Below, in pieces: positions 8,190-15,755 of a stretch of DNA of 46,532 nucleotides. The stretch is from CAZKMQ01 sp964554065 (GTDB lineage: Bacteria > Patescibacteriota > Patescibacteriia > Magasanikbacterales > JBBTQS01): NCBI GenBank assembly GCA_964554065.1, contig CAZKMQ010000001.1, positions 1-46,532 on the forward strand. Reading direction: 5' to 3'. The notes beneath the pieces were generated by a model. That model ran no database searches, was not told the DNA's origin, and saw only the letters and a list, made by a program, of their open reading frames with translations. The position numbers and the translations under genes were made by a program. Within the stretch, counting starts at the first letter, position 1; the number at the start of each line of letters is the position of its first letter.

Positions 8190-8954
8190 CTAGAAAAGTC
8201 CTTCTCCTGCGTTTTTGTAGTAAAATTCTAGTGGCAGACTATTTGTTTCAAAAAATCCTAATTCAAGACTTGTGGTAGGTCCGGCAACAACAATCCACTC
8301 GTTGGATTGTTTTTTTAGATACACTCGAGCAGGATCTGTGACTGTATCATCAGCGTGCACTGTGGTTTCTGCATAGGCAACTCCACTTTTGTCTTCAAAT
8401 TGTGAAGTTAGGTATACAAGTGGTTGCTTCACAGAAGAGTTTGCGATTACATGCTTACGAGTTATTGCGACAATAGCACCACTCTCATCCATGCCATCGC
8501 GCTGGAAAATTATTCGCTTTGGTATAGAATACAGTCCATCGTATGTTGTGTGTGTTGTTTCCATGAGTAGTGTGCCATCGTCTTGGTGAGTAAAAGTTGC
8601 ATTGCCGCTATCGTCGCGATCACCAACCCAATCAATTCTAAGGTTATTATTGTTAATTCTGACTGAGTTGTTTTCAGTTAGTTGCACCTCATCAATATAA
8701 AGTAGGTTGCCGTTTTTGATACGAACTGATGTGATTGATCCGGTTATTTTGTCTTTGTCATCATTTAAAAAATTGAGCGTTAGCGAGTCGATCTCAGTTC
8801 CGTCATTTAATGACAGTTCTGCTATCCATTTTCCAGAAAACACTTCTTCAGCTGTGGTAGGGCTTTTTGTTGGTATGGTTTCGTTTTGAGTTGGTGTGCA
8901 TCCAGCACCAAAAAGCAAAAGCAGTGCAGAAATTCCGAAGATGAATTTATTCAT
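8190..8954 (-). CDS. Hypothetical lipoprotein
   Basis: A 254-aa protein with a lipoprotein signal: short basic start, hydrophobic ISALLLLFGAGC ending in a lipobox with the modified cysteine at about residue 19, then a Ser/Thr/Pro-rich linker. The mature part is beta-rich with repeated short strands and turns (LSLNDGTEID, LNFLNDDKDK, LRIDWVGDRDD), suggesting an extracellular beta-sandwich or barrel fold. No enzyme motif is visible. There is no Shine-Dalgarno sequence. It is divergent from dsbA at 9011, and the 56-bp interval holds a weak TAGAAT -10 on the minus strand. Function unknown. Confidence 0.75.
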   Translation of the reverse strand: MNKFIFGISALLLLFGAGCTPTQNETIPTKSPTTAEEVFSGKWIAELSLNDGTEIDSLTLNFLNDDKDKITGSITSVRIKNGNLLYIDEVQLTENNSVRINNNNLRIDWVGDRDDSGNATFTHQDDGTLLMETTHTTYDGLYSIPKRIIFQRDGMDESGAIVAITRKHVIANSSVKQPLVYLTSQFEDKSGVAYAETTVHADDTVTDPARVYLKKQSNEWIVVAGPTTSLELGFFETNSLPLEFYYKNAGEGLF

Positions 8955-9010
8955 ATAGTTTGATTAATCAATGATTCTATCGTATCATGGAGCTACATTA
9001 ACAATCAATT

Positions 9011-9655
9011 ATGAAACATTCACATAAACAAGCTATGCACTGGCTTTCTTTTCTTGCCGTGCTCGTTGTTATAGTTGGCGGCCTTATTTATTTGGGACAG
9101 CCAGCATCAGAAGAAGAAATTGCCTCTGAAGTATCCGCAGTTGTTGAGCAAGATAATGTAAAAGGAAGCAAAGATGCACCAATAACACTCATTGAATATA
9201 GTGATTTTCAGTGCCCAGCATGTGCTAGTGTTGCGCCGTTTTTGAGTCAGTTAAATGAGGAGATGCCAGACAAGGTTCAAATTGTGTATAGGCATTTTCC
9301 ATTGCGACAGATTCACCCGTTCGCACAGCTAGCTGCGCAGGCATCTGAGGCTGCAGCTGATCAGGATAAGTTCTGGGAGTATCATGATAAGCTTTTTGAA
9401 AATCAAAATCAGTGGGCAACTGCATCAGTTCCTGAAGAAGTGTTTACTAAGTATGCAGAAGAGCTTGAACTTGATATTGATAAATTCAAGGAAGATTTGA
9501 AAGGCAAGAGCGCAAAAAACAAAGTGAATGGAAATTATCTTGAAGCCGGTCGTATTGGGATAAATTCCACACCAACTTTATTTCTCAATGGTAAGAAAAT
9601 AAGTAATCCTGCAAATTATGCATCGCTTAAAGCGCTTGTGGAACTTGCCCAGTAA
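9011..9655 (+). CDS. Membrane-anchored DsbA-like thiol oxidoreductase
   Basis: Thioredoxin-fold protein of 214 aa that should oxidise cysteines in exported proteins. An N-terminal membrane anchor (about residues 10-29) is followed by the thioredoxin_4/DsbA domain with active-site CPAC (C68 and C71) in EYSDFQCPAC, and the cis-proline loop STPTLF near the C-terminus. It overlaps the VKOR-type gene downstream, which would re-oxidise it; DsbA-VKOR pairs are a known arrangement. The start ATG has no Shine-Dalgarno sequence. Cysteine-rich exported products such as the one encoded at 14326 are plausible substrates, by inference. Confidence 0.93.
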   Translation: MKHSHKQAMHWLSFLAVLVVIVGGLIYLGQPASEEEIASEVSAVVEQDNVKGSKDAPITLIEYSDFQCPACASVAPFLSQLNEEMPDKVQIVYRHFPLRQIHPFAQLAAQASEAAADQDKFWEYHDKLFENQNQWATASVPEEVFTKYAEELELDIDKFKEDLKGKSAKNKVNGNYLEAGRIGINSTPTLFLNGKKISNPANYASLKALVELAQ

Positions 9656-10088
9656 ACCACTGCCAAGATGGCTTGTCTGGTTAATTTTTGGTATCGCCCT
9701 TGTTGGTTTTATTGATGCAAGTTATTTAACAGTGCATCATTACCAAGGTGCTCAAGTGCTGTGTGCTGTAATTGAGGGGTGTAACAGTGTGCTTGGCAGT
9801 AAATGGGCGGAAATGATACCAGGCGTGCCAACTGCACTACTTGGTGCGTTATTCTATTTGGGTATGGTTCTTGCAGCATTCCAGTCTATAAGTAGTAAGA
9901 ATAATCAGTGGCTTATGAGATATAGCTGGATGACAATTGTTGGGCTGGTGTTCAGTGGATTTATGGTCTATTTGCAGCTCTATGTGATCCATGCTATTTG
10001 TCAGTACTGCATGTTGTCGGCACTTACCTCGACTATTTTGTTTATATTAGGTATGGTGGTGCTAAGTCTCACTCGAGAAAAGACCTAA
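9618..10088 (+). CDS. Vitamin K epoxide reductase family protein (VKOR)
   Basis: Integral membrane quinone-linked oxidase that recycles DsbA-like proteins. The 156-aa protein has four to five membrane helices. All four redox cysteines of the family are present: the loop pair C49 and C55 (CAVIEGC) and the active-site pair C128 and C131 in CQYC. The reading frame overlaps dsbA by 38 nt if the ATG at 9618 is used; a TTG at about 9645 would give a smaller overlap and a more usual N-terminus. The ATG at 9668 is out of frame. The overlap and order argue for coupled expression with dsbA. Confidence 0.92.
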   Translation: MHRLKRLWNLPSKPLPRWLVWLIFGIALVGFIDASYLTVHHYQGAQVLCAVIEGCNSVLGSKWAEMIPGVPTALLGALFYLGMVLAAFQSISSKNNQWLMRYSWMTIVGLVFSGFMVYLQLYVIHAICQYCMLSALTSTILFILGMVVLSLTREKT

Positions 10089-10091
10089 ATT

Positions 10092-10496
10092 ATGGATTAT
10101 ATTATCCCAGAACACATTCAAAAGAACGCCAAGGTTCTGATGCAGCGCTCAGGTTACCATGAGTTTATCGATCCAAACACTGGTAAGGTTAGTTATATTC
10201 GTCGGCTGGGTGCAGAGTTCTATCCTAGATTTCATGTCTATATAAAAGAAACTGAAGATGATCGTACTATTGCGCTTCATCTTGACCAAAAGCATGTTTC
10301 GTACGAAGGGCAGAAAATGCATGGCGGAGAGTATGATGGGCCAGTGGTTGAAGAGGAGATCGAGCGGCTTAAAGTTGCTATTGAAAAAGAGGTTCTTATT
10401 GGGCTTTCTGATAATACACCTGCGCGTAATAGTGACTCCGGCGGAATTTTGACACAAAGTGGACCGAAAAGCCTGCGTGATAAGTTAGGCATATAG
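10092..10496 (+). CDS. Conserved hypothetical protein
   Basis: A 134-aa soluble protein. The first 110 residues look like a mixed alpha/beta domain (YPRFHVYIKE, TIALHLDQKHVSYEG), followed by a flexible Ser/Gly-rich stretch and a C-terminal segment ending in SLRDKLGI. No catalytic motif is recognised. It lies between the VKOR gene and the EI24 gene with gaps of 3 and 1 nt, so it belongs to the same operon. The start is SD-less (TAAATT-ATG). I believe similar unnamed proteins occur in other CPR genomes, but I cannot verify this here. Confidence 0.8.
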   Translation: MDYIIPEHIQKNAKVLMQRSGYHEFIDPNTGKVSYIRRLGAEFYPRFHVYIKETEDDRTIALHLDQKHVSYEGQKMHGGEYDGPVVEEEIERLKVAIEKEVLIGLSDNTPARNSDSGGILTQSGPKSLRDKLGI

Positions 10497-10497
10497 T

Positions 10498-11211
10498 ATG
10501 GAGTATTTTCTTGCACCTTTTAATGGGCTTGCGTTTTTAAAAAAGCATAAATCATTGTGGCGTTACGCAGCTTGGCCTTTGGGTATAACAGTTGTTGTGT
10601 ACTTACTGTCATTTCAATTTGTATTTGGTTGGGTTCGCGATGTGATTAATGGTTTTTTGGGAGCAGGAGGAATACTTGCGCTAATCCTGCTGCTTGTGGT
10701 TACTGTTGGATTAATTATTATTTCCTTCTATATCTTTGTTCTATTTTTAAATATTATAGCCGGACCATTTAATGAAGTATTGTCTGAACAGGTTGAGAAA
10801 ATTATTAAGCCTGATAAGAAGCATGAGGGCAAGTTCAATATCAAGAATGTTGTGAAAAGCTACATACGCACTGTTCCTTCTGAAATTGCGCGACTGGGGA
10901 TTTTTGGCTTGTTATCTGTAACGGTTTTTTTTGGAACGATATTTAGTGCTGGTTTATTGTTTTCATTGATTAGTGGAGCTTTGGCTATATTTTTCCTGGT
11001 GTATGAATTTGTAGATTATATTTTGGCGCGGTATGAATGGGGGTTTTTTACCAAAATTCAGTTTATCTTCCATAATCTAGTGCCGTTTGGATTGTATGGG
11101 CTTGGATTGTGGGTATTCTTAATGATTCCGGTTCTTAATTTGTTATTTATTCCTGTAGCAGTGGTAAGTGGTACGCAGGTGGCCTTGCAGTTATATAACA
11201 AAAAGAGGTAG
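10498..11211 (+). CDS. EI24/CysZ-like integral membrane protein
   Basis: A 237-aa membrane protein with the EI24 family layout: N-terminal segment GLAFLKKHKSLWRYAAWP, then four to six hydrophobic helices with the central cytoplasmic part EVLSEQVEKI. CysZ proteins of this family are linked to sulfate uptake in some bacteria, but many EI24 proteins have no defined role and the short N-terminus alone does not settle it. It starts 1 nt after the preceding stop codon. The 9-nt gap to dnaG contains AGGTAGGGTG. Confidence 0.8.
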   Translation: MEYFLAPFNGLAFLKKHKSLWRYAAWPLGITVVVYLLSFQFVFGWVRDVINGFLGAGGILALILLLVVTVGLIIISFYIFVLFLNIIAGPFNEVLSEQVEKIIKPDKKHEGKFNIKNVVKSYIRTVPSEIARLGIFGLLSVTVFFGTIFSAGLLFSLISGALAIFFLVYEFVDYILARYEWGFFTKIQFIFHNLVPFGLYGLGLWVFLMIPVLNLLFIPVAVVSGTQVALQLYNKKR

Positions 11212-11220
11212 GGTGAACAC

Positions 11221-12966
11221 ATGAACGATACAAATGCAATAAAAGACCGCATTGATGTGGTTGATTTTTTAAGCGAATATATTCAGTTGAAGCAGGCTGG
11301 AGCTAATTGGAAGGCGCGATGTCCGTTTCACAATGAGAAATCTCCATCATTTATGGCCAGTCGCGAGAAGCAAATCTGGCATTGTTTTGGTTGTGGTGAG
11401 GGTGGGGATATCTTTTCTTTTTTGCAAAAAATTGAAGGGGTGGAGTTTGTTGAAGCTTTAACAATATTAGCTGAGCGCGCTGGTGTTGCGATTGAAGTCC
11501 GCGGCTCATCTGGACCGGATAAAGATACTAAGACCAGGCTGCGTGACATTTTAAAGACCAGCGCGAACTTTTTTCACGCAATTCTTGAAAGTTCTGAGGC
11601 TTCAGCGCAGGCGCGTGAGTATTTGGAGCGTCGCGGTGTAAATAAAGAAAGTATTGAAAAATGGATGATCGGTTTTATACCTGAGCAAAGTTGGAGTGCG
11701 CTGACCGATTTTTTAACAAAGAAAAAGGGTTATGGGGTGGAGGAGTGTGTAGCAGCAGGAGTTACGCGCCGAAGTGATAAAGGGCGGCACTTTGATGGAT
11801 TTCGCGGTCGGATTATGTTTCCTATTAGTGATGTGCATGGGAGCATTGTTGGTTTTACTGGACGATTGCTTGAGGAAAAGGAAGGGGTGGGGAAGTATGT
11901 GAACACGCCCGAGACTGTACTTTTTGATAAGGGGCGTCTTGTTTATGGATTACATTTGGCTAAGCAAGCTGCTAAGCAATCCGGATACTTTGTGGTTGCT
12001 GAAGGGCAGATGGATGTAATTGCAGCGCATCAAATTGGGATGAAAAATGTTGTCGCAGCATCAGGAACTGCGCTTACTACTGCTCAAATTCAGCTGCTGA
12101 AGCGATATACCCCACAAATACGCATGGCATTTGATAATGACGCAGCAGGAGAGCGCGCAGCTAAGCGTGGCATTGATCTAGCTGTTGAAGCTGGCTTAGA
12201 TGTGCGTGTAATTGTAATTCCAGATGGTGCAGGGGACGATCCAGATGATTGTATTCAAAAGAATCCAGAGGTTTGGGAAAAGTCTGTTGAAAGCGCTAAG
12301 CCAGTTTTTCAATATTATATTGATCGCTATGTAACTGGGGAGGTCCGCCGAGATCCACAAAAGCTAGGACAAGTAAGCACGCTTCTTGCGACTGAACTTG
12401 CGCGGGTAAGTGATCCGGTTGTGGCAGATTTTTGGGCACAAAAGATTAGTAGCAGCCTTGGAACCAGCATAGAAAGTGTGAAGAAAAAAGCCTCACAAAT
12501 GCGTGGAGGAAGGCGCCAACAACCAACACATGAGCAGCAACCAGTATCAGTACCTATTGTCCAGCCTGTGGACAGATTTACGCGCTTGTCTCAATATGCG
12601 CTGTGTATTTTTGCTACAAATGAGTCATTGCTTGCTAATCATCATGTAGATCCTTTAGTATTTGTCACTGATGCTGATCGTGCGCTTTACACATTTTTAC
12701 GGGAAAGGTATACTAATGCTGATGCTCCTGAGGAAACACAACACCGCGAGTATCTCGCAATAATTGAGCTTCTTGCTACAGAGAAGTTATTTGGTTTTAC
12801 AGATGATAAAATCGAACAAGAATTGCACACTGCGGTGACCGAGCTCAAAAAGCATCAATTGGGACAACAACAAAAGATTCTCATGCTCGAGATCGAGCGT
12901 GCCGAGTCTCGCGGGGACCATGCACTCGCCGCAGAGCTAACTCAAAAGTATCAAGATCTCAATTAG
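11221..12966 (+). CDS. dnaG: DNA primase
   Basis: Synthesises RNA primers for replication; 581 aa. The N-terminal CHC2 zinc finger shows C34, H37, C55 and C58 (CPFH and CFGC). The catalytic core has the TOPRIM acidic motif EGQMD beginning at E261 and the downstream DND segment in MAFDNDAAGE. The C-terminal part is a helicase-binding domain ending in helices rich in Glu and Lys. A GGGTG sequence 5 nt before the ATG is one of the few Shine-Dalgarno-like sequences in front of a housekeeping gene here. The dnaG-rpoD order matches the classical macromolecular-synthesis arrangement. Confidence 0.97.
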   Translation: MNDTNAIKDRIDVVDFLSEYIQLKQAGANWKARCPFHNEKSPSFMASREKQIWHCFGCGEGGDIFSFLQKIEGVEFVEALTILAERAGVAIEVRGSSGPDKDTKTRLRDILKTSANFFHAILESSEASAQAREYLERRGVNKESIEKWMIGFIPEQSWSALTDFLTKKKGYGVEECVAAGVTRRSDKGRHFDGFRGRIMFPISDVHGSIVGFTGRLLEEKEGVGKYVNTPETVLFDKGRLVYGLHLAKQAAKQSGYFVVAEGQMDVIAAHQIGMKNVVAASGTALTTAQIQLLKRYTPQIRMAFDNDAAGERAAKRGIDLAVEAGLDVRVIVIPDGAGDDPDDCIQKNPEVWEKSVESAKPVFQYYIDRYVTGEVRRDPQKLGQVSTLLATELARVSDPVVADFWAQKISSSLGTSIESVKKKASQMRGGRRQQPTHEQQPVSVPIVQPVDRFTRLSQYALCIFATNESLLANHHVDPLVFVTDADRALYTFLRERYTNADAPEETQHREYLAIIELLATEKLFGFTDDKIEQELHTAVTELKKHQLGQQQKILMLEIERAESRGDHALAAELTQKYQDLN

Positions 12967-12972
12967 TTTTTT

Positions 12973-14310
12973 ATGAGTACAAAGGCGTTGCCGAAGAAAA
13001 AGGCACCCAAGAAGAAAAAATCAGCTGCTTCTAAGAAAGCGGTGAAGAAAAAAAAGCCAGTAGCAAAGAAGGTTGCAAAGAAAAAACCTATTAAGAAGAA
13101 GGTTGCTACTAGGAAGGTTGTTAAAAAAACTAAAAAGGCGGTTAAAAAGACGGTCAAGCGCGCAGTCAAGGCCAAGAAGAAGCCAACAAAGCGTACACGC
13201 CGACCAGTTGTTCCGCCACCAGCAATTCATCATATTGATACCTTGTTTCGCAAGGCAACTACACGTGGGTTTATTACTGAAACCGAGGTGTTGTTTACAT
13301 TTGGTGAGATAGAGGAGTATGTTCAGTATTATGAAGGGTTTTTGAAGGAGATGGAGCGTCAGGGGTTGCGAATTGTGGAAATGAAGGAGGGGTTTCTTGG
13401 TTCAATTGATCATAAGGCAGAAGTGCGTGATGAGTTTCATATTGAGAAAATCACTGATTTGGCGAAAGGATTTAATTTCACAGACATTAGCGCGGATTCT
13501 ATTCAAATGTATTTGCGCGAGATCGGTAAAATCCCTTTGTTGACGGCCGAACAAGAGGTTGCTTTGTCCAAGCGCAAGGAAAAGAATGAGCGTTTAGCAG
13601 AGAAGGCGCTTATTGTGGCGAACTTGCGACTGGTTGTTTCTATTGCCAAGAAGTTTGTGGGAAAAAATCTTACATTGCTTGACTTAATTCAAGAAGGGAA
13701 TATTGGATTGTTCCGTGCGGTGAAAAAGTTCGAGTATCGTAAAGGATATAAGTTCTCAACCTATGCAACCTGGTGGATTCGTCAGGCAATTACACGTGCT
13801 TTGGCTGATCAATCGCGAACCATTCGTATTCCGGTACACATGGTAGAAACGATTAACAAGTTCATGCAGATCCAGCGTCGGTTGTTGCAAGATTTGGGAC
13901 GTGATCCAACGCCAGAGGAAATTGCCGCGGAAATGGGGCAAGATGTGAAAAAGATTCGTCATATTATTAAGATTTCCCAAGATACAGTTTCATTGGAAGT
14001 GTCTGTTGGTGAAGATGATGATGATTCAAGCTTGCAAGACTTTATTGAGGATGTGAAAAGCGTAAGTCCGGATCGTGCGGCAGCACTCGAGTTGTTAAGC
14101 GACTATGTGATTGAAGCGATCGTTGATTTGTCTCCGCGTGAACAAAAGATCTTGGAAATGCGATTTGGATTGAAAGATGGAATTTCTCATACTTTGGAAG
14201 AAGTTGGTCGTGAGTTTGATGTAACACGTGAGCGTATTCGTCAGATTGAGGCTAAGGCTCTTGAGAAGATTCAGGCAATGCCAATTATTGAGAAATTGAG
14301 GGATTATTAG
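12973..14310 (+). CDS. rpoD: Primary sigma factor (sigma70) with lysine-rich N-terminal tail
   Basis: Housekeeping sigma factor of 445 aa. Residues 1-77 form a tail with 35 Lys and 5 Arg and no acidic residue. A region 1.1-like domain follows (IDTLFRKATTRGFITETEV). Region 1.2 contains SIQMYLREIG, region 2 contains LLDLIQEGNIGLF and the -10 recognition helix with YATWWIRQAI, and region 4.2 carries the helix-turn-helix TLEEVGREFDVTRERIRQIE. Intact regions 2.4 and 4.2 fit the TTGACA/TATAAT promoters found across the window. The start is SD-less, 6 nt after dnaG. The basic tail is like those seen in some actinobacterial sigma factors and histone H1-like proteins; a DNA-binding role is inference. 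Confidence 0.96.
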   Translation: MSTKALPKKKAPKKKKSAASKKAVKKKKPVAKKVAKKKPIKKKVATRKVVKKTKKAVKKTVKRAVKAKKKPTKRTRRPVVPPPAIHHIDTLFRKATTRGFITETEVLFTFGEIEEYVQYYEGFLKEMERQGLRIVEMKEGFLGSIDHKAEVRDEFHIEKITDLAKGFNFTDISADSIQMYLREIGKIPLLTAEQEVALSKRKEKNERLAEKALIVANLRLVVSIAKKFVGKNLTLLDLIQEGNIGLFRAVKKFEYRKGYKFSTYATWWIRQAITRALADQSRTIRIPVHMVETINKFMQIQRRLLQDLGRDPTPEEIAAEMGQDVKKIRHIIKISQDTVSLEVSVGEDDDDSSLQDFIEDVKSVSPDRAAALELLSDYVIEAIVDLSPREQKILEMRFGLKDGISHTLEEVGREFDVTRERIRQIEAKALEKIQAMPIIEKLRDY

Positions 14311-14325
14311 TTATAATAAGGAGGT

Positions 14326-14826
14326 ATGGGGTATATTCATGCAATTAAAGGAACAGTCATCGCACTTGTTGTTTTTGGTGTGCTCGCGTGGTTTGTTGGT
14401 GATTTGCAGCGAGAATCTGAAGGTATTGAGGTGATTCTAACAATTAGTACGTTCTTATTTGCGATATTGGCTGGGTTTTTCATTTCTCGGCTAAACGATC
14501 GATACAACAACATTAAATACTTATTTCCGCTAATTCTCTGCACTCTTATGCTGGGAGCTGGGTGCACAGAGGCTAGTAATGAAATAAAATATACAGATGC
14601 AGATGTTGTTCAGTATGGTGATCCTCGTGCTAAGGAATGTCATATAGAGCAATGTCATCCAAGTACTGGAGATGTGAGTTGTGGTTCAAAATCAGAAGGT
14701 AAATGTAAGTATGTGCTTACAAAAGGTGATGTTTGTGCAACTGATCACATCAAGTGCGTTGTTGTAGAAGGGGAATGCCACACAGTGGGTATTAGAGATT
14801 TTGAACAATGTGAATCTGGACAATAA
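14326..14826 (+). CDS. Apparent fusion of a truncated membrane protein and a Cys-rich lipoprotein
   Basis: A single open frame of 166 aa that looks composite. Residues 1-63 resemble the first two helices of a DUF4239/bestrophin-like membrane protein (TISTFLFAILAGFFISRLNDRY). The next stretch, KYLFPLILCTLMLGAGC, has the form of a complete lipoprotein signal with its lipobox cysteine at about 79. The rest is a small cysteine-rich domain with nine further Cys. The lipoprotein part lacks an ATG; an ATT codon stands where its start would be expected. GGAGG lies only 1 nt before the ATG at 14326, too close for a good ribosome site. It may be a real fusion, a remnant, or two overlapping genes. Confidence 0.6.
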   Translation: MGYIHAIKGTVIALVVFGVLAWFVGDLQRESEGIEVILTISTFLFAILAGFFISRLNDRYNNIKYLFPLILCTLMLGAGCTEASNEIKYTDADVVQYGDPRAKECHIEQCHPSTGDVSCGSKSEGKCKYVLTKGDVCATDHIKCVVVEGECHTVGIRDFEQCESGQ

Positions 14827-14832
14827 TTCTGT

Positions 14833-14860
14833 TTGACAAATTTCAAAAAGAGCGTACAAT
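14833..14860 (+). promoter_or_regulatory. Promoter of tRNA-Asn
   Basis: TTGACA (14833-14838) and TACAAT (14855-14860) with a 16-bp spacer. It lies just after the stop codon of the preceding gene and 30 nt before the tRNA. An imperfect inverted repeat (AAAAAGAGCG and GCGTTCTTTTT) overlaps the -10 region and could also act as a weak terminator for upstream transcription. Confidence 0.75.
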
Positions 14861-14889
14861 AATGGTGCGTTCTTTTTGATACAAAAAAT

Positions 14890-15200
14890 TCCGAGGTAGC
14901 TCAGCGGTAGAGCAGTTGGCTGTGAATTAACGCAGCTTCCGTTAGAAATGACGGTCGAATAATGAGGTGAATTGCTGGAAGCCTAAATCTAGTATCGGAC
15001 TAGATATGGTAATCAGCAGCCAAGCCCAATGCAGGGAAGGTTCAGAGACTATCCTATATGGAGTACTGTTTCGATCTATATCGAGATGGGAAGCGCCTCA
15101 CATCCTAGCGCAAGCAGGATGATGATATAGTCCACGCCACATGGAAACATGAGGATTACGTGTAACCAATTGGCCGCCGGTTCGAATCCGGCCCTCGGAG
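14890..15200 (+). tRNA. tRNA-Asn (GUU) interrupted by a group I intron
   Basis: The exons are 14890-14923 and 15163-15200. Joined, they form a perfect tRNA: acceptor TCCGAGG/CCTCGGA, D arm GCTCAGCGGTAGAGC, anticodon stem GTTGG/CCAAT with loop CTGTTAA and anticodon GTT, T arm GCCGGTTCGAATCCGGC, discriminator G, no encoded CCA. The splice point is fixed by the intron P1 helix, which pairs GCTGT at the exon end with GCAGC (14932-14936) and leaves the required U-G pair at the cut site. The intron therefore sits between anticodon positions 35 and 36. A reading with anticodon GTG (His) from the unspliced sequence was considered and rejected. Confidence 0.93.
14924..15162 (+). ncRNA. Group I self-splicing intron (239 nt) in the anticodon of tRNA-Asn
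   Basis: The full catalytic core can be paired. P2 is CCGT/ACGG near 14939-14954. P3 is GAGGTG (14964-14969) with CGCCTC (15094-15099). P4 is TGCTG with CAGCA (15014-15018). P5 with a P5a stem of ATCTAGT/ACTAGAT follows. P6 is near 15019-15040. P7 is GACTAT (15047-15052) with ATAGTC (15127-15132). P8 is CATCCT/AGGATG (15101-15121). A GAAA-capped P9 hairpin follows. The conserved strings CAGAGACTA and GATATAGTCC are present, and the intron ends in G. A 41-nt insertion with a hairpin between P7 and P3', as in subgroup IA, is present. There is no homing endonuclease frame. Confidence 0.92.
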
Positions 15201-15203
15201 CAT

Positions 15204-15240
15204 ACAAAAGAATAACCCCAATATGGGGTTATTCTTTTGT
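15204..15240 (+). terminator. Terminator of tRNA-Asn
   Basis: A perfect 16-bp inverted repeat with AATAACCCC/GGGGTTATT at its centre, closed by AATAT and flanked by A-rich and T-rich arms (ACAAAAG / CTTTTGT). It begins 4 nt after the tRNA and would work in both directions. Confidence 0.85.
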
Positions 15241-15320
15241 TTAATTATGAAGACTGGATTAGAACCCAAGTCCAACGAAGCTGGACGCGGTTCGCATGCG
15301 AGCGAAGTACTTGAGATAAG
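15241..15320 (-). other. Possible degenerate tRNA-like remnant
   Basis: On the minus strand this stretch contains GGGTTCTAATCC, which resembles a T arm, preceded by a small hairpin GTCCA/TTGGAC placed like a variable arm. The T stem has mismatches, and no matching acceptor or D arm can be built. The same bases on the plus strand give a 34-codon frame (15247-15351) with no support. I regard it as at most a tRNA fragment. The remainder up to 15385 holds only A/T-rich sequence with a TATAGT element near 15357. Confidence 0.25.
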
Positions 15321-15385
15321 TTGTGCAAAACATAGTAGTGTATTAAACTGATATCAGTATAGTAATTAAATTTTGATAAAATTAT

Positions 15386-15754
15386 ATGGCAGAAAAACCA
15401 TGTTTTTGTGGACGACCTCATGCGCGAGGTGCGTGTACACAAGATGAATTTACCGTGTTGGACACTCCAGACCTTGCAATTTCACTTACTTCGTCACATG
15501 GCGGAGAAAAAGAGCATGCACTTATTCTTGATTTTGAGGATACGGTTTCTTCAGAAGATGCAAATAGCGCAACAATTACACTTGAAGTTGACGGTAAGAC
15601 TCATGCAATGGATCGTGATGAAAGTATGCCCGGCTCATATGCAATTCCACTATCAGAATTTGGAGATGTGTCATCAGGTCAAGAAGCAAAAGTAAAAATA
15701 ACCTTACCAAACGGTGAAGTTACTGAACACACATTTAATATTGGTTTGAAGTAG
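15386..15754 (+). CDS. Hypothetical protein with N-terminal Cys motif
   Basis: A 122-aa acidic protein. The first 20 residues contain three cysteines and a histidine (CFCGRPHARGAC), a possible small metal site. The remainder looks like a single beta-sandwich domain of immunoglobulin-like type (ATITLEVDGKTHAMD, AKVKITLPNGEVTEHTF). There is no signal peptide. A TATAGT element about 24 nt upstream may serve as its -10 box. It converges on the CNNM gene with a 1-bp gap and no terminator between them. I recognise no family. Confidence 0.7.
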   Translation: MAEKPCFCGRPHARGACTQDEFTVLDTPDLAISLTSSHGGEKEHALILDFEDTVSSEDANSATITLEVDGKTHAMDRDESMPGSYAIPLSEFGDVSSGQEAKVKITLPNGEVTEHTFNIGLK

Positions 15755-15755
15755 T

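Noticed and set aside
7897..8231. Plus-strand reading frames across the structured RNA
   Set aside because: No start signal, no recognisable product, and both overlap the minus-strand RNA and its promoter.
14890..14930. Anticodon GTG (tRNA-His) read from the unspliced 5' half
   Set aside because: The 3' half of the anticodon stem is missing there. The intron P1 pairing fixes the cut after CTGT, and the spliced loop CTGTTAA gives GTT (Asn), with every stem of the tRNA closing.
14924..15162. Homing endonuclease inside the intron
   Set aside because: The intron is only 239 nt and almost fully used by the ribozyme core; there is no LAGLIDADG, GIY-YIG or HNH frame.
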